Counted from the stretch's first letter, positions 1-8,437 are shown. The stretch is 64,000 bases of DNA from JAOUGY01 sp963785075 (GCA_963785075.1 CAWATW010000010.1:310001-374000), one strand, 5' to 3'. The notes: generated by a model not told the origin, from the sequence alone. Translations and numbers: made by a program.

Positions 1-436
1 CCACCAGAAGCCCGACCCAGGGGTAGGTCACGAACACGTGGTAGCTGTGGTGAGCAACGCCGCCCTGGATCGACTCGGCCATCGCCGACCAGCGGGAACC
101 GAGCCGAGGCCGGAACCGCTGTTCCACGGCGTTTCCGAAATCCTGCACGGGGAGATCGTCGAGGAGTTCGTTTCCGACCCAATACGCTTCGACCACCCGG
201 AGGTCGAATGGATCATCGAGACCGGCTCGGTGGGCAAGAGCCTGCAGATACGGGAACGGGCCTTCGAACGACCTGGCGAGCTGTATCAGCCGGGCATCCA
301 CGACGCCGGAGTCCCGATACTCCCGCAGCTCGAGGTGGTCGGCCGGTCCGCAATACCCCCGTTCGTTGGGCGGGTAGGCATATCTGGCGAACATCGTCAG
401 CCCCGACTGTTGCGAAGTGGGTGATGTCGGAAGCAT
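1..436 (-). CDS. DUF6390-type protein, C-terminus cut by window edge
   Basis: This minus-strand reading frame runs off the left edge, so only the first 145 residues are seen. Near its start it carries FARYAYPPNERGYCGPAD, which I recognise as the N-terminal signature of the DUF6390 family; the biochemical function of that family is unknown to me. I placed the start at the ATG at 436 because family members usually have a short stretch ending in SG just before the FARYAYPPN motif, and this start gives one. A second in-frame ATG at 394 would begin directly at the motif. It is divergent from hypC, 175 bp away. Members of this family tend to sit beside hydrogenase maturation genes, so a hydrogenase locus probably continues to the left; that is inference. 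Family call is likely, function open. Confidence 0.72.
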   Translation of the reverse strand, partial: MLPTSPTSQQSGLTMFARYAYPPNERGYCGPADHLELREYRDSGVVDARLIQLARSFEGPFPYLQALAHRAGLDDPFDLRVVEAYWVGNELLDDLPVQDFGNAVEQRFRPRLGSRWSAMAESIQGGVAHHSYHVFVTYPWVGLLV

Positions 437-528
437 GATGGATCTGGTTACCCGGTCACTCGAGTCCCGACCAGGGTAGATGTGCTCCGAGCCGACCGTT
501 CGCAGCACGACCGAGAAGGAGGTCTCGA

Positions 529-591
529 GTGCCGGCACCAGGGACGAAATCCCACTGTTCACAGGGGCGAGGTTGTCGGAAGATCAAGTGA
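529..591 (+). CDS. possible 20-residue leader ORF before hypC
   Basis: A GTG codon at 529 is preceded, six bases upstream, by a strong Shine-Dalgarno stretch (GAAGGAGGT, 514-522) and opens a 20-codon frame ending in TGA at 589-591. The peptide is small, basic and contains two cysteines. It ends 20 bp before the hypC start. I do not recognise it. It may be a translated leader or simply a chance ribosome-binding site. Confidence 0.3.
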   Translation: MPAPGTKSHCSQGRGCRKIK

Positions 592-611
592 AATCCCAGG
601 AGATGTGACAA

Positions 612-887
612 GTGTGTATCGGCGTTCCGGCCCGCGTGGTTTCGATCGTGGAGGATTCGCAGGGCGTTCGCAAGGCGATTGTCGACTACGCCGGGACCAC
701 TCGAGAAGTGCGTCTCGATCACGTCCCCGAGGCGGCGATCGAAGACCGTGTGATCGTCCACATGGGGTTCGCGGTGTCCAAGCTCACCGCCGACGAGGCG
801 GCCGAGGCGTGCGACACGCTCGATGCCATTCGTGACCTGTCGGACCCGCTCCGCCCCGTGTCACTGTCGGAGCGACCCGAGGATTGA
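612..887 (+). CDS. hypC: hydrogenase maturation chaperone HypC
   Basis: HypC family proteins bind the large-subunit precursor of [NiFe] hydrogenases and, with HypD, carry the iron atom while its CN and CO ligands are added. The 91-residue product has the family size and begins with the diagnostic MCIGVPARV, so the essential Cys2 is present after removal of Met1. The conserved HMGFAVSKL stretch lies at residues 50-58. The start is GTG at 612 with an AGGAG ribosome-binding site at 598-602; an in-frame stop at 606-608 excludes a longer version. No hydrogenase structural gene and no hypD, hypE or hypF is visible, so the rest of the locus must lie left of the window or elsewhere. The divergent DUF6390-type gene supports the hydrogenase context. 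Confidence 0.92.
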   Translation: MCIGVPARVVSIVEDSQGVRKAIVDYAGTTREVRLDHVPEAAIEDRVIVHMGFAVSKLTADEAAEACDTLDAIRDLSDPLRPVSLSERPED

Positions 888-920
888 CTGGTACGTGATC
901 GCTGGGCCCTCCGGCGCCCT

Positions 921-1385
921 TCACCACACCCAACGGGTGGCGCTGGATGAGAACAGCTCCTCGGACTCGATCATCCCGAACGCCTTGACCGGGGTCACCT
1001 CGAACACCGCTCCGCCCATCATGAAATCGGCCATCTCGGCCTGCCGCACCGGGTCAGGTTCGTAGCGGGCAGCCCAGGCTTCTGCGACGTCACGCCGCCC
1101 GTGGACTCGGCCGGCCATGCCCTCGATGGAGACGACATTCACCGTGTCCTCACTCATGACCACGACGTGCGGGTTTTCGGCGATGTTGCGGACCTTCAGA
1201 GCCGTCGGCGCCGCCGAGAACCAGAACCGATCGTCATGCCAGACACCCCAGACGGGCATTGCGTGGGGACGCCCTCGTGGATCGACCGTGACCACCCAGT
1301 AGTTGCGTGCCTCCGCCAGACGTTCCTCCGCCCATGTCCAGTCCAGCGTCCCGTGCAACTCGTCGGGAACCCCGTAGTCGGCCAT
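921..1385 (-). CDS. pyridoxamine 5'-phosphate oxidase-fold protein
   Basis: The 154-residue product is a flavin- or F420-binding split-barrel protein of the pyridoxamine phosphate oxidase superfamily. The region RNYWVVTVDPRGRPHAMPVWGVW, here given by its ends at residues 27-49, is the usual first strand pair of these proteins, and KVRNIAENPHVVV (64-76) is the typical central segment. Actinobacterial members often use deazaflavin F420, so this may be a small F420-dependent reductase; the cofactor cannot be read from the sequence. I chose the ATG at 1385, which has GGAAAG nine bases upstream. An ATG at 1409 would add eight residues. It follows the DUF952 gene by 34 bp on the same strand, so the two may be co-transcribed. 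Confidence 0.8.
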   Translation of the reverse strand: MADYGVPDELHGTLDWTWAEERLAEARNYWVVTVDPRGRPHAMPVWGVWHDDRFWFSAAPTALKVRNIAENPHVVVMSEDTVNVVSIEGMAGRVHGRRDVAEAWAARYEPDPVRQAEMADFMMGGAVFEVTPVKAFGMIESEELFSSSATRWVW

Positions 1386-1419
1386 GTTCGGTCTTTCCAC
1401 CCGTGGCATGCCACAGAAC

Positions 1420-1755
1420 CTACCCGGCTCCTGGGTTCCAGGAGAAGGTGCCCGCCTCGTCCGGGAGGAACTGTTCGACCGAGGTGATTGCTGCCAGGTC
1501 GATCGAGCCGTAGACGTGGGGGAAGTCCTCGCCGGCGTCGTAGAGGTCCTCCCACACCACGGTGGAGCCGAGGGCCGAAGGCTCGATGACCAAGAGCAGC
1601 AGGTCACGTCTGCCGGTGAACAGTCTGTTTGCAGTCCGCACGACCTGATCCACGCTCGAGCAGTGCACAAATCCTTCGCGTGACAGTCCGGCGGGCACAT
1701 AGGCGGTCGCGCCTCGGGCATCCCAATCGGCCCGTGTCGCGAGGTGGAAGAGCAT
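1420..1755 (-). CDS. DUF952 family protein
   Basis: A 111-residue protein of the DUF952 family. It opens with MLFHLATRADWDA and contains the conserved GFVHCSS segment at residues 28-34, followed by a long LLLLVIEP strand and an HVYGSIDLAAI segment near the C-terminus. These proteins are compact single-domain proteins of unknown biochemical role, sometimes compared with ADP-ribosyl-transfer folds; nothing in this copy settles that. The start at 1755 matches the family N-terminus and has TAGTCT ten bases upstream on the minus strand, a possible -10 box. It is divergent from the lipoprotein gene at 1832 and precedes the split-barrel gene. Confidence 0.82.
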   Translation of the reverse strand: MLFHLATRADWDARGATAYVPAGLSREGFVHCSSVDQVVRTANRLFTGRRDLLLLVIEPSALGSTVVWEDLYDAGEDFPHVYGSIDLAAITSVEQFLPDEAGTFSWNPGAG

Positions 1756-1831
1756 CGTGCCGGCGAGACTATCCGGTCGGGCCGCGGTTCGTTTCACCCG
1801 ATCGGGTCTCGAGACCGTTACCGTGGTTGCC

Positions 1832-2212
1832 GTGCCAAGGCGTCTCATTCTTCTGTTTGTTTCGATGGCGCTGCTTCTCAACGCATGTCAACGTGAAGCC
1901 CGCCCGCCGGTGTCGGAATGGCAAGGGCATTGGGATCGTGTGATCGCCGCTGTCCCGACGGTGGAGGCGTTGTCAGGGGATGATGCGAAGTCCCTGTGTG
2001 ACACGGCGCTCACGCTCTTGAGAGAAGAGCGGCTGTATCTTCTTCCGGCCCCGGAGTCCACCCTCGACGATCCGGTCGAGGATTGGCTGAGCGTTGCCGA
2101 CGAGACTTTCTTCGAATGCCCGCCCCGGAGTGGCGAAGTCCAGGGATTTGCGGAGGCCTTCGTCCTGTTGGACGACTACCAGGCCGAGGTGGAGGCAGCG
2201 CTGGCGGAGTGA
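1832..2212 (+). CDS. small predicted lipoprotein, unknown function
   Basis: The product of 126 residues begins with a lipoprotein signal peptide: basic MPRR, a hydrophobic run, and a lipobox ending LLNAC, so Cys19 would be lipidated and the protein anchored outside the membrane. The rest is acidic and mostly helical in character, with no motif I recognise. I chose the GTG at 1832 because it places the signal peptide at the N-terminus and because TACCGT lies at 1819-1824, seven bases upstream, as at other apparently leaderless genes in this window. Its stop directly abuts the stop of the convergent mpgS gene, with no base between them. Confidence 0.65.
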   Translation: MPRRLILLFVSMALLLNACQREARPPVSEWQGHWDRVIAAVPTVEALSGDDAKSLCDTALTLLREERLYLLPAPESTLDDPVEDWLSVADETFFECPPRSGEVQGFAEAFVLLDDYQAEVEAALAE

Positions 2213-3424
2213 TCACCCGTCGAGACGCATCGACACGCCGAAGCTCGTGAAAGACTGCGCCTTGGCCAGGTGGACGGCGAAGGATTCGGGGTCTGCGGTG
2301 GTGATCGGAGGGTAGAGAATCCCGCCTTCTGCGGATGCGGTCTCGCCGTCGTCTTCGTCTCGCAGGAACTCCATGATGTCCGACCGGAGTTGCGGCGGGC
2401 AGACAGGTGATCCGCACAGTGCGTGCAGAGCCTGCGTTCGCATGGCGGTGACGTGACCGCTTCCCTTGTCCTCGTGAAAGTGGGGATTGCGGGTCTCCAC
2501 CTGGAAGACGTCGACCAGCGACTCGTTCACCTCGGGATGACTCGATGGGAAGGCCCCACCGAACTGCTCGAACATCTCCACGACCTGATACGGCTCGATC
2601 GCGAACCCGCCCGCAAATCTGAGCCGTCGAGCCAGCTGCATCGTCATCGCGTGCTCGCCGGCGTTGGCCGTCTTGATGATGTCGGTCCCGAAGCCCGTGT
2701 ATTCGGACAGGAGTTGGTTGAGGAATTCGTTGGTGATCTTGGTCGAGCGTCCCCACCGGTTGAACACCAGGCGACCGTCCGTCACCTTCGGTTTCGACTG
2801 CCACGAGATTCGGACCATGGCGTATGGCGTTGGCGCCATGTGAAGCCCGGCAGCGAAGATCTTCGCATACTCGTGGACGGCGCCGGGGACGTAGTTGTCG
2901 GCGTCGACGAAGCCGACGTGGTGTTGGCCGGTGGCCTCGGCGATGAGCATCGCCAGGATCATCGCCTCGCCCTTGCCCGGCCGGACGGAGTCGTCTGGCC
3001 CGACCAGAGCGGGCATCCCACAACGGTCGAGCGCGAGCGCCACATCGGGATCGGCTTGGTGAACTGCGATGGCTCTTCGCCCGGTTGCCTCGCACAGGTC
3101 GGAGAGCAGATTGGTTTCGAGCCGGTATCGGTCGATGGGCCTGCGTTCGGATGCGGAGACGAGGACGACCAGGCAGTCGTGGGGAATGGCGCTGAGCACA
3201 CCCTCGATGACCTTGCGTCGCTCGTTCTTCGTGGGAACCACGATTGCCATGCGCCCCTCCACGGCTGCGATCGCCGCCGGTGGGACGTGAACCACCCGCC
3301 GACCCGATATGACGGAGTCGCCGGGCTCCCCGCGCAACCCGGAGTCGAGCTCGATCACCTGCACCAGATCGTGGATCCGCACCGCTCCGAAGCGCTCATG
3401 TCGATGGGGGTACTCGATGCGCAT
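2213..3424 (-). CDS. mpgS: mannosyl-3-phosphoglycerate synthase
   Basis: This enzyme (glycosyltransferase family 55) transfers mannose from GDP-mannose to 3-phosphoglycerate; a phosphatase then yields mannosylglycerate, a compatible solute of thermo- and salt-tolerant organisms. The 403-residue product starts with MRIEYP and ERFGAVRI as in the family. It has the VPTKNE segment at 63-68, RPGKGEAM at 148-155 and the metal/nucleotide-binding DADN at 174-177. The start at 3424 is supported by TAGGTT six bases upstream. No mannosyl-3-phosphoglycerate phosphatase (mpgP) lies beside it. The GDP-mannose pyrophosphorylase gene 20 kb away could supply the donor. Family identity is firm; physiological product is inferred. 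Confidence 0.9.
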   Translation of the reverse strand: MRIEYPHRHERFGAVRIHDLVQVIELDSGLRGEPGDSVISGRRVVHVPPAAIAAVEGRMAIVVPTKNERRKVIEGVLSAIPHDCLVVLVSASERRPIDRYRLETNLLSDLCEATGRRAIAVHQADPDVALALDRCGMPALVGPDDSVRPGKGEAMILAMLIAEATGQHHVGFVDADNYVPGAVHEYAKIFAAGLHMAPTPYAMVRISWQSKPKVTDGRLVFNRWGRSTKITNEFLNQLLSEYTGFGTDIIKTANAGEHAMTMQLARRLRFAGGFAIEPYQVVEMFEQFGGAFPSSHPEVNESLVDVFQVETRNPHFHEDKGSGHVTAMRTQALHALCGSPVCPPQLRSDIMEFLRDEDDGETASAEGGILYPPITTADPESFAVHLAKAQSFTSFGVSMRLDG

Positions 3425-3491
3425 TCACAGAACCTACCGATCGCCTCGTCGGGTCCTCAATCCTGTCGCACACCCTCGGTACCCTGGCCGA

Positions 3492-4637
3492 GTGACGGCA
3501 CTGAAGATCCTGCACACCTCCGACTGGCATGTGGGCCGAACGATGCGAGGCCGGAGCCGCATCGACGAACACCGCGCGGTGCTCGCCGAGATCGCCGACG
3601 TGGCGCGGCGGGAGGACGTGGATGTGGTCCTGATGTCGGGCGACGTGTTCGACGTGGCGGCGCCCACGCCCGAAGCCGAACAAGTGGTGTACAGAGCCTT
3701 GCTCGACCTCGCCGATGTGGCCCCGGTCGTGCTCGTCGCAGGAAACCACGACAACCCGAGGCGGCTCCAGGCGGTCGCTCCACTGCTCGAGCTGGGGCGG
3801 GTGCGCGTCGGGGCGAGGATCATGCGCCCGGCGGAAGGCGGAGTCATCGACGACCTCGGTGTCCCGTTGAGAGTCGCATTGCTTCCATGGCAGAGTCAGC
3901 GGGGCATCGTCAGCGCCAGCGATCTCCTGCTCAAGGATGCAGTCGACCAAGCGCAGGACTACGAGGCACGCATGAGACGGCTCATCGAGGCCCTGACATC
4001 CGACATGACGACGGACACGGTCAACGTGGTTGCGGCCCATGCGATGGTCCACGGCGCTGCACAATCCGGCAGCGAGCGGCACGCCCACATCTTCGGATAC
4101 GCCATCCCGGCTCTGTCGTTCCCGGGGTCGCTCTCGTATGTGGCACTCGGCCATCTGCATCGGCAGCAACAGGTGCCGTCGCCGGCGCCCGTCTGGTACT
4201 CGGGCTCGCCGCTCCAACTGGACTTCGGAGAGGCCGGCGACCAGAAGGCTGTGCTCATCGTGGAGGCGGAGCCCGGGCTTCCGGTCCGCGTCCGGCCGAT
4301 ACCGCTCATGTCGGGTACGCCGCTGATCAGGCTCACGGGCACGTTGACCCAGGTGAAGGAGGCCGCCGAGGGTCTCCCTGAGCATGCCTATGTCAAGGTC
4401 GAGCTGGAGGAGCCTGGCCGTACCGGGCTCTCCGACGAGGTGCGGGAGCTCGTCCCGGACGCCGTCGACGTGGTGCTGGCTCCGTCGCCCACACAGAAGC
4501 CCGAGCGGATGGAGGTTCGGCGGATCGGACGTGAGCCGCGTGAGCTCTTCCTGGAGTACCTCGCCCACGGTTCTGTCGAGGATCCGGACCTCTTGGCTCT
4601 CTTCGACGAGTTGCTCGAGGAGATCCATGAGGCCTAG
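3492..4637 (+). CDS. sbcD: exonuclease SbcCD, nuclease subunit D
   Basis: SbcD is the Mre11-type manganese nuclease that, with SbcC, cuts DNA hairpins and processes double-strand ends. All phosphoesterase motifs are visible in the 381 residues: SDWH (10-13), GDVFD (50-54), GNHD (84-87), the active-site histidine in AAHAMV (181-186) and GHLH (220-223). The start is GTG at 3492. TACCCT at 3480-3485 ends six bases before it, so the transcript may be leaderless; upstream in-frame codons are not family-like. The gene overlaps sbcC by 11 bp, the usual translational coupling of this pair. Confidence 0.95.
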   Translation: MTALKILHTSDWHVGRTMRGRSRIDEHRAVLAEIADVARREDVDVVLMSGDVFDVAAPTPEAEQVVYRALLDLADVAPVVLVAGNHDNPRRLQAVAPLLELGRVRVGARIMRPAEGGVIDDLGVPLRVALLPWQSQRGIVSASDLLLKDAVDQAQDYEARMRRLIEALTSDMTTDTVNVVAAHAMVHGAAQSGSERHAHIFGYAIPALSFPGSLSYVALGHLHRQQQVPSPAPVWYSGSPLQLDFGEAGDQKAVLIVEAEPGLPVRVRPIPLMSGTPLIRLTGTLTQVKEAAEGLPEHAYVKVELEEPGRTGLSDEVRELVPDAVDVVLAPSPTQKPERMEVRRIGREPRELFLEYLAHGSVEDPDLLALFDELLEEIHEA

Positions 4638-7020
4638 GGCGCTGCATCTCCAGGGATTCACCGTCTTCCGAACGATGGACACGCCCGTCTCGTTCGTGGA
4701 CGCCGAACTCTTCGCACTGACCGGGCCGACCGGATCCGGCAAGACTTCGCTGCTGGATGCGATGTGTTTTGCGTTGTACGGCCGGGTGCCGCGGCTCGAT
4801 GCCCGGGCGGTCGAGCCGGTGATAGCGCTTGGCGCCCAGGAGGCCCGCATCCTCTTCGAGTTCTCCGTCGGCAACGATGTCTACACGTCGGCCCGGGTGG
4901 TCCGCCGGACGAAGACCGGGGCGACGACACCCGAGGCGCGACTCGAGATCCACCTGGATGACGGCGAACATGTGGTGCTCGCCAGCGGAGCGGACGAGGT
5001 CACGGAAACCGTCGCCGGCCTGCTCGGCCTGACGTTCGAGCACTTCACGAAGACGGTGCTCCTGCCCCAGGGCACCTTCGCATCGTTCCTCCACGACACG
5101 CCGGCCAAACGGCAGGATCTGCTGCGGACCCTGCTGGACTTGGGTGTCTACGAGCAGATGCGGGAGCTGGCCCAACATCGGAAGTCGAGGGCCGATGGCG
5201 AAGCGGCCGTTCTGAGTCGCGACTTGGAACGGCTCGCAGCGGTGACAGTGGAGGTGGAGCAGGCAGCGGAGGCGAGGGTAGAGGGCCTACGCCGGAGCAT
5301 CGAGATCGTGTCCGAGGTGCAGCCCGAGATCGACCGGCTGGGGGCGTCCGTCGACGAGGCACAGCAGCGAACGCAAGCGACGACCGCGCTGATGACCGAT
5401 CTCGACCGTCTGGCGATGCCGGCCGAGGTCGCCGCCATCGCCGGATACGTCGCCGAAGCGACTTCGGCACTCACCACGGCCGAGACCGACCTGGCGGCCG
5501 CCTCGGAGCGTGTCGTTGCCGAGGAAGACCGTGCCGGGACTCTGCCGGACCTCGCCGACCTGACCAGGCTGGCCGAGCGTTGGAAGCGACACGCAGCTTT
5601 GGCAGAACGTCGAGCGACGGGCTTGGCCACGACGGAGACGGCGAAGGCCCGAGCCGTGGACATGGCAGCCGCGCTCGAGGTGGCACGAGCCGCGCATGAG
5701 CGAGCGCGTCTCGATCTCGCCGAGATCGAGACTCGGCATGCGGCCCAGGCGATGGCCGGACATCTCGAAGTCGGATCCGACTGCCCCGTGTGCCTCCGCA
5801 TGGTCGACCGCCTGCCCGAGCACCCGGAAGTGCCTGCATTGGATGCGGCTCGAAGCGAGCTCGAGCGGTCACAGGGTGACCTGGAACGAGCTGCGGCCGA
5901 GGAGCGATCGGCCCGGGTGCATCTGGAGTCGTGCGAAGCGACCTTGACCGCGGTCGATTCGGAGCTGTCGGATCTCGATGGTGACCTCGAGGGCCGGCCT
6001 TCGGCCGGTGAGGTCGAGTCCATGCTCGAGCAGGTGAGGGCGAAGAGCCTCGAGCTCGGTGTGCTCCGTGACGCCGAGCGGAAGGCCCGCGATCTGGTCA
6101 TGGAGGCTCGGTCGAAGCTGACGAGGACCAAGGAGCTCGAGGCGGCCGGACGGCGCGAGCTGTCGTCGGTGCGCGACCGGCTGTCCCCGGCCAATCCACC
6201 GGTGCTGCCGCTCGAAGACCTCGCTGCGGACTGGGGGGTCATGCTGTCTTGGTCCCGAGCGAAGCATGACGAGCTGAGGGCGGATCTCGAGTCTGTGGCG
6301 GCCGATGTGGCGCGGCTCCGGTCCGAGCTGAACGAGGCGATGAGCGCTGTCGAGCTCGAACTCCGACGCCATCAGCTCGATCCTGCGCGGGGCCGGCCGG
6401 GCGATCTCCTCGTGGCTGCCCTGGCCGATGCCGAGTCCACCCTCGGACGGATTCGAGCGGATCGCGAGGCTGCGGTGCGGGCCACAGAGGATCTGGCCTC
6501 GGTCACGAGACAGGCGGACGTCGCCAAGTCGCTCTCTCTTCACCTCCAGGCGCGGGGCTTCGAAGGCTGGCTGATGGAGGAAGCTCTCCATGGGCTGGTC
6601 CTCGGCGCAAACGTGTTGTTGAACCAGCTTTCGAGCGGCGCGTACTCGCTCGAGATGGCGAAGCGCGACTTCGTGGTGATCGATCATCGCAACGCCGACG
6701 AGACCCGCGGAGTCAAGACCCTCTCAGGCGGCGAGACCTTTCTGGTCTCGCTCGCGTTGGCCCTGTCGCTGGCAGAACAGATCGGGGCGATGGCGGCCGG
6801 CGGGACGGCGCGTCTCGAGTCGATCTTCCTCGACGAGGGATTTGGCACGCTCGACGTCGACACGCTCGACGTGGTGGCCACTGTGATCCAAGAGCTGGGC
6901 GCGTCGGGTCGCACGGTCGGGATCGTCACCCATGTCACCGAACTGGCAGAGCTCGTACCGACCCGCTTCGAAGTGGTGCGCTCGGTCTCCGGCTCCGATG
7001 TTCGACGGGTCGACACGTGA
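4627..7020 (+). CDS. sbcC: exonuclease SbcCD, ATPase subunit C
   Basis: SbcC is the Rad50-type SMC ATPase partner of SbcD. The 797-residue product has Walker A GPTGSGKT at 33-40, long Ala/Glu/Arg-rich coiled coils from about 190 to 380 and 395 to 640, and a zinc hook CPVC at residues 386-389 where two molecules would dimerise. The ABC signature LSGGE is at 699-703 and Walker B with LDEGFG is near 735. The ATG at 4627 lies inside the end of sbcD, and the first residues (RALHLQGF) match the family start. At 797 residues it is shorter than the Escherichia coli protein but normal for actinobacteria. A NurA-like gene follows after 10 bp. Confidence 0.94.
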   Translation: MRPRALHLQGFTVFRTMDTPVSFVDAELFALTGPTGSGKTSLLDAMCFALYGRVPRLDARAVEPVIALGAQEARILFEFSVGNDVYTSARVVRRTKTGATTPEARLEIHLDDGEHVVLASGADEVTETVAGLLGLTFEHFTKTVLLPQGTFASFLHDTPAKRQDLLRTLLDLGVYEQMRELAQHRKSRADGEAAVLSRDLERLAAVTVEVEQAAEARVEGLRRSIEIVSEVQPEIDRLGASVDEAQQRTQATTALMTDLDRLAMPAEVAAIAGYVAEATSALTTAETDLAAASERVVAEEDRAGTLPDLADLTRLAERWKRHAALAERRATGLATTETAKARAVDMAAALEVARAAHERARLDLAEIETRHAAQAMAGHLEVGSDCPVCLRMVDRLPEHPEVPALDAARSELERSQGDLERAAAEERSARVHLESCEATLTAVDSELSDLDGDLEGRPSAGEVESMLEQVRAKSLELGVLRDAERKARDLVMEARSKLTRTKELEAAGRRELSSVRDRLSPANPPVLPLEDLAADWGVMLSWSRAKHDELRADLESVAADVARLRSELNEAMSAVELELRRHQLDPARGRPGDLLVAALADAESTLGRIRADREAAVRATEDLASVTRQADVAKSLSLHLQARGFEGWLMEEALHGLVLGANVLLNQLSSGAYSLEMAKRDFVVIDHRNADETRGVKTLSGGETFLVSLALALSLAEQIGAMAAGGTARLESIFLDEGFGTLDVDTLDVVATVIQELGASGRTVGIVTHVTELAELVPTRFEVVRSVSGSDVRRVDT

Positions 7021-7030
7021 GAGAGCGTTC

Positions 7031-7939
7031 ATGAGGTTCACGGTGGAAGCATGGGCCCCCGAATACGGAACGCCCACCGACGGCGAAGCCGAGGAGACCG
7101 CGGCCAAGGTGGATGCCGAGATCGAATTGGCGGCGTCGGGGTGGCGCTCCATCCTTCCCGACGTGGGTGCGGCCGACGAGATCATGTTCATCGACGGGGT
7201 CCGGCGCGTCGACGCCAACTTGTGGATCGAGCAGCCGGATGGCACACCGGTTCTCGGTTTGTGTGCGACCTATGCGGCCGGGGTGGTTCGATGCAACGGC
7301 GAGGCCGACACGGTGGCGGCGACGGTCCAGCGCGGCCTCTTCACCAGTGCGGTCGACGCCGTCGACATCGCCACCCGACACGGCATGTATGAGGTGCGTG
7401 CAACTGCTGGGACCACTCCACCCGACATGTGGCTGGGAATCCAGCAACGGATGGGCGAGCTGGAAGGAAGCGTCGCAGCCAGTCATGCGGGGGCATCGCT
7501 GGTGGTGGTCGACGGTCCGTTGTCGCATCATCAACGCGTCCCGGATGCCGTCGGGTACGTGAAGACCCAGCACGTTCACTACCTCCCGCAGGACCTTCGA
7601 CACGTGATGATCGGCCTTCCCGTGGGTCGCCGAACACCGCTGTTCCTCGTCACCGGTATGCGTAGCTACTACTCGTGGTATTTGCGGCTGGCGGTGGCGC
7701 CGGGTCCGATGGGTGGCATCGTCCGGTGTGAGGTGTCCGCCGATCGCCCGGCTACCGAGGCGGCCCGCCTGGCAGATCGCGTCACGGCGACCCTCCCGCG
7801 GTTTGCGAGCCACGAGCACAAAGACCCCCGGGCGCCTCAGAATCTGTATCCGATCGGCGGGCTCGAACGGTCGCTGCGAAGGCGGTTGGGAGATCAAAGG
7901 TTGATGTATCGGGCACTTCGCGAGACCGCCTCTCGGTGA
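7031..7939 (+). CDS. NurA-like nuclease candidate
   Basis: The 302-residue product looks like a NurA-domain protein. NurA is a 5'-3' nuclease that works with the HerA translocase and the Mre11-Rad50 complex in archaea and some bacteria. The visible support is FIDGVRRVDANLW at about residue 52, comparable to the first acidic NurA motif, then LVVVDGPLS at about 155 and VGYVKTQH at about 175, which follow the family order. The ending DPRAPQNLYPIGGLE also fits. I did not see a HerA gene. The start at 7031 is 10 bp after sbcC, so it is almost certainly in the sbcDC transcript, which supports a role in end processing. The similarity is remote, so the nuclease call is tentative. Confidence 0.55.
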   Translation: MRFTVEAWAPEYGTPTDGEAEETAAKVDAEIELAASGWRSILPDVGAADEIMFIDGVRRVDANLWIEQPDGTPVLGLCATYAAGVVRCNGEADTVAATVQRGLFTSAVDAVDIATRHGMYEVRATAGTTPPDMWLGIQQRMGELEGSVAASHAGASLVVVDGPLSHHQRVPDAVGYVKTQHVHYLPQDLRHVMIGLPVGRRTPLFLVTGMRSYYSWYLRLAVAPGPMGGIVRCEVSADRPATEAARLADRVTATLPRFASHEHKDPRAPQNLYPIGGLERSLRRRLGDQRLMYRALRETASR

Positions 7940-7990
7940 CGGGTCCGAGGGCCGCCCGCCCGGTAGCGTTCGGCTCGGAGCCGAGAAACG

Positions 7991-8437
7991 GTGCACAGCA
8001 AGCGGAGTCACGACGTCGACTTTCAGATCTTCGGTGAAGACGTTCAATTCGTCGAGACCGAGCTGGACCCAGGGGAGACGGTGATCGCCGAAGCGGGAGC
8101 GATGGTGTGGATGGAGCAGAACATCACCTTCGAGACCAAGATGGGCGATGGGTCCGAGCCCGATCGCGGCTCCCTGGGAAAGCTCGTTGGAGGCGCCAAG
8201 CGCAGGATCGCCGGAGAGTCGCTGTTCATGACGCACTACACCAATGACGGCGGCGGCCTGCACGAGGTTGCGTTCGCCGCCTTCCTGGCCACGCTCTCGG
8301 GGAGCGGACGTGTCTGGTTGCAGTCGCTGCCGTTCTCGAAACTCGCCGACCGCATCCTCGCCGCCGCACGTCGCACCAGCGGGGGAGGGGGACAGTCGAT
8401 CGGGGAGAACATCTTCGGCAGCATCCTCGAGCGCTGA
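7991..8437 (+). CDS. AIM24/TIGR00266 family protein, internally shortened
   Basis: The first 90 residues (DPGETVIAEAGAMVWM at 27-42) and the last 50 (GRVWLQSLPFSKLADRI) are clearly the two ends of the TIGR00266/AIM24 family, which normally has about 225-260 residues. This product has only 148. The middle of the fold, from just after HEVAFAA to just before FLATLSG, is absent, a loss of roughly 100 residues without any frameshift. The start is GTG at 7991. TAGCGT lies some 25 bases upstream and may be the -10 box. The family is widespread and of unknown function. This copy may be a non-functional in-frame deletion, a genuinely reduced form, or an assembly deletion. Confidence 0.75.
   Translation: MHSKRSHDVDFQIFGEDVQFVETELDPGETVIAEAGAMVWMEQNITFETKMGDGSEPDRGSLGKLVGGAKRRIAGESLFMTHYTNDGGGLHEVAFAAFLATLSGSGRVWLQSLPFSKLADRILAAARRTSGGGGQSIGENIFGSILER

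Noticed and set aside
38..424. Open frame on the plus strand at the left edge
   Set aside because: It lies opposite the DUF6390-type gene, whose minus-strand translation has a recognised family motif. The plus-strand product resembles nothing.
2423..4381. A 652-codon open frame on the plus strand
   Set aside because: It is antisense to mpgS and out of frame with sbcD, both of which have complete motif sets. Long empty frames are common in GC-rich DNA.
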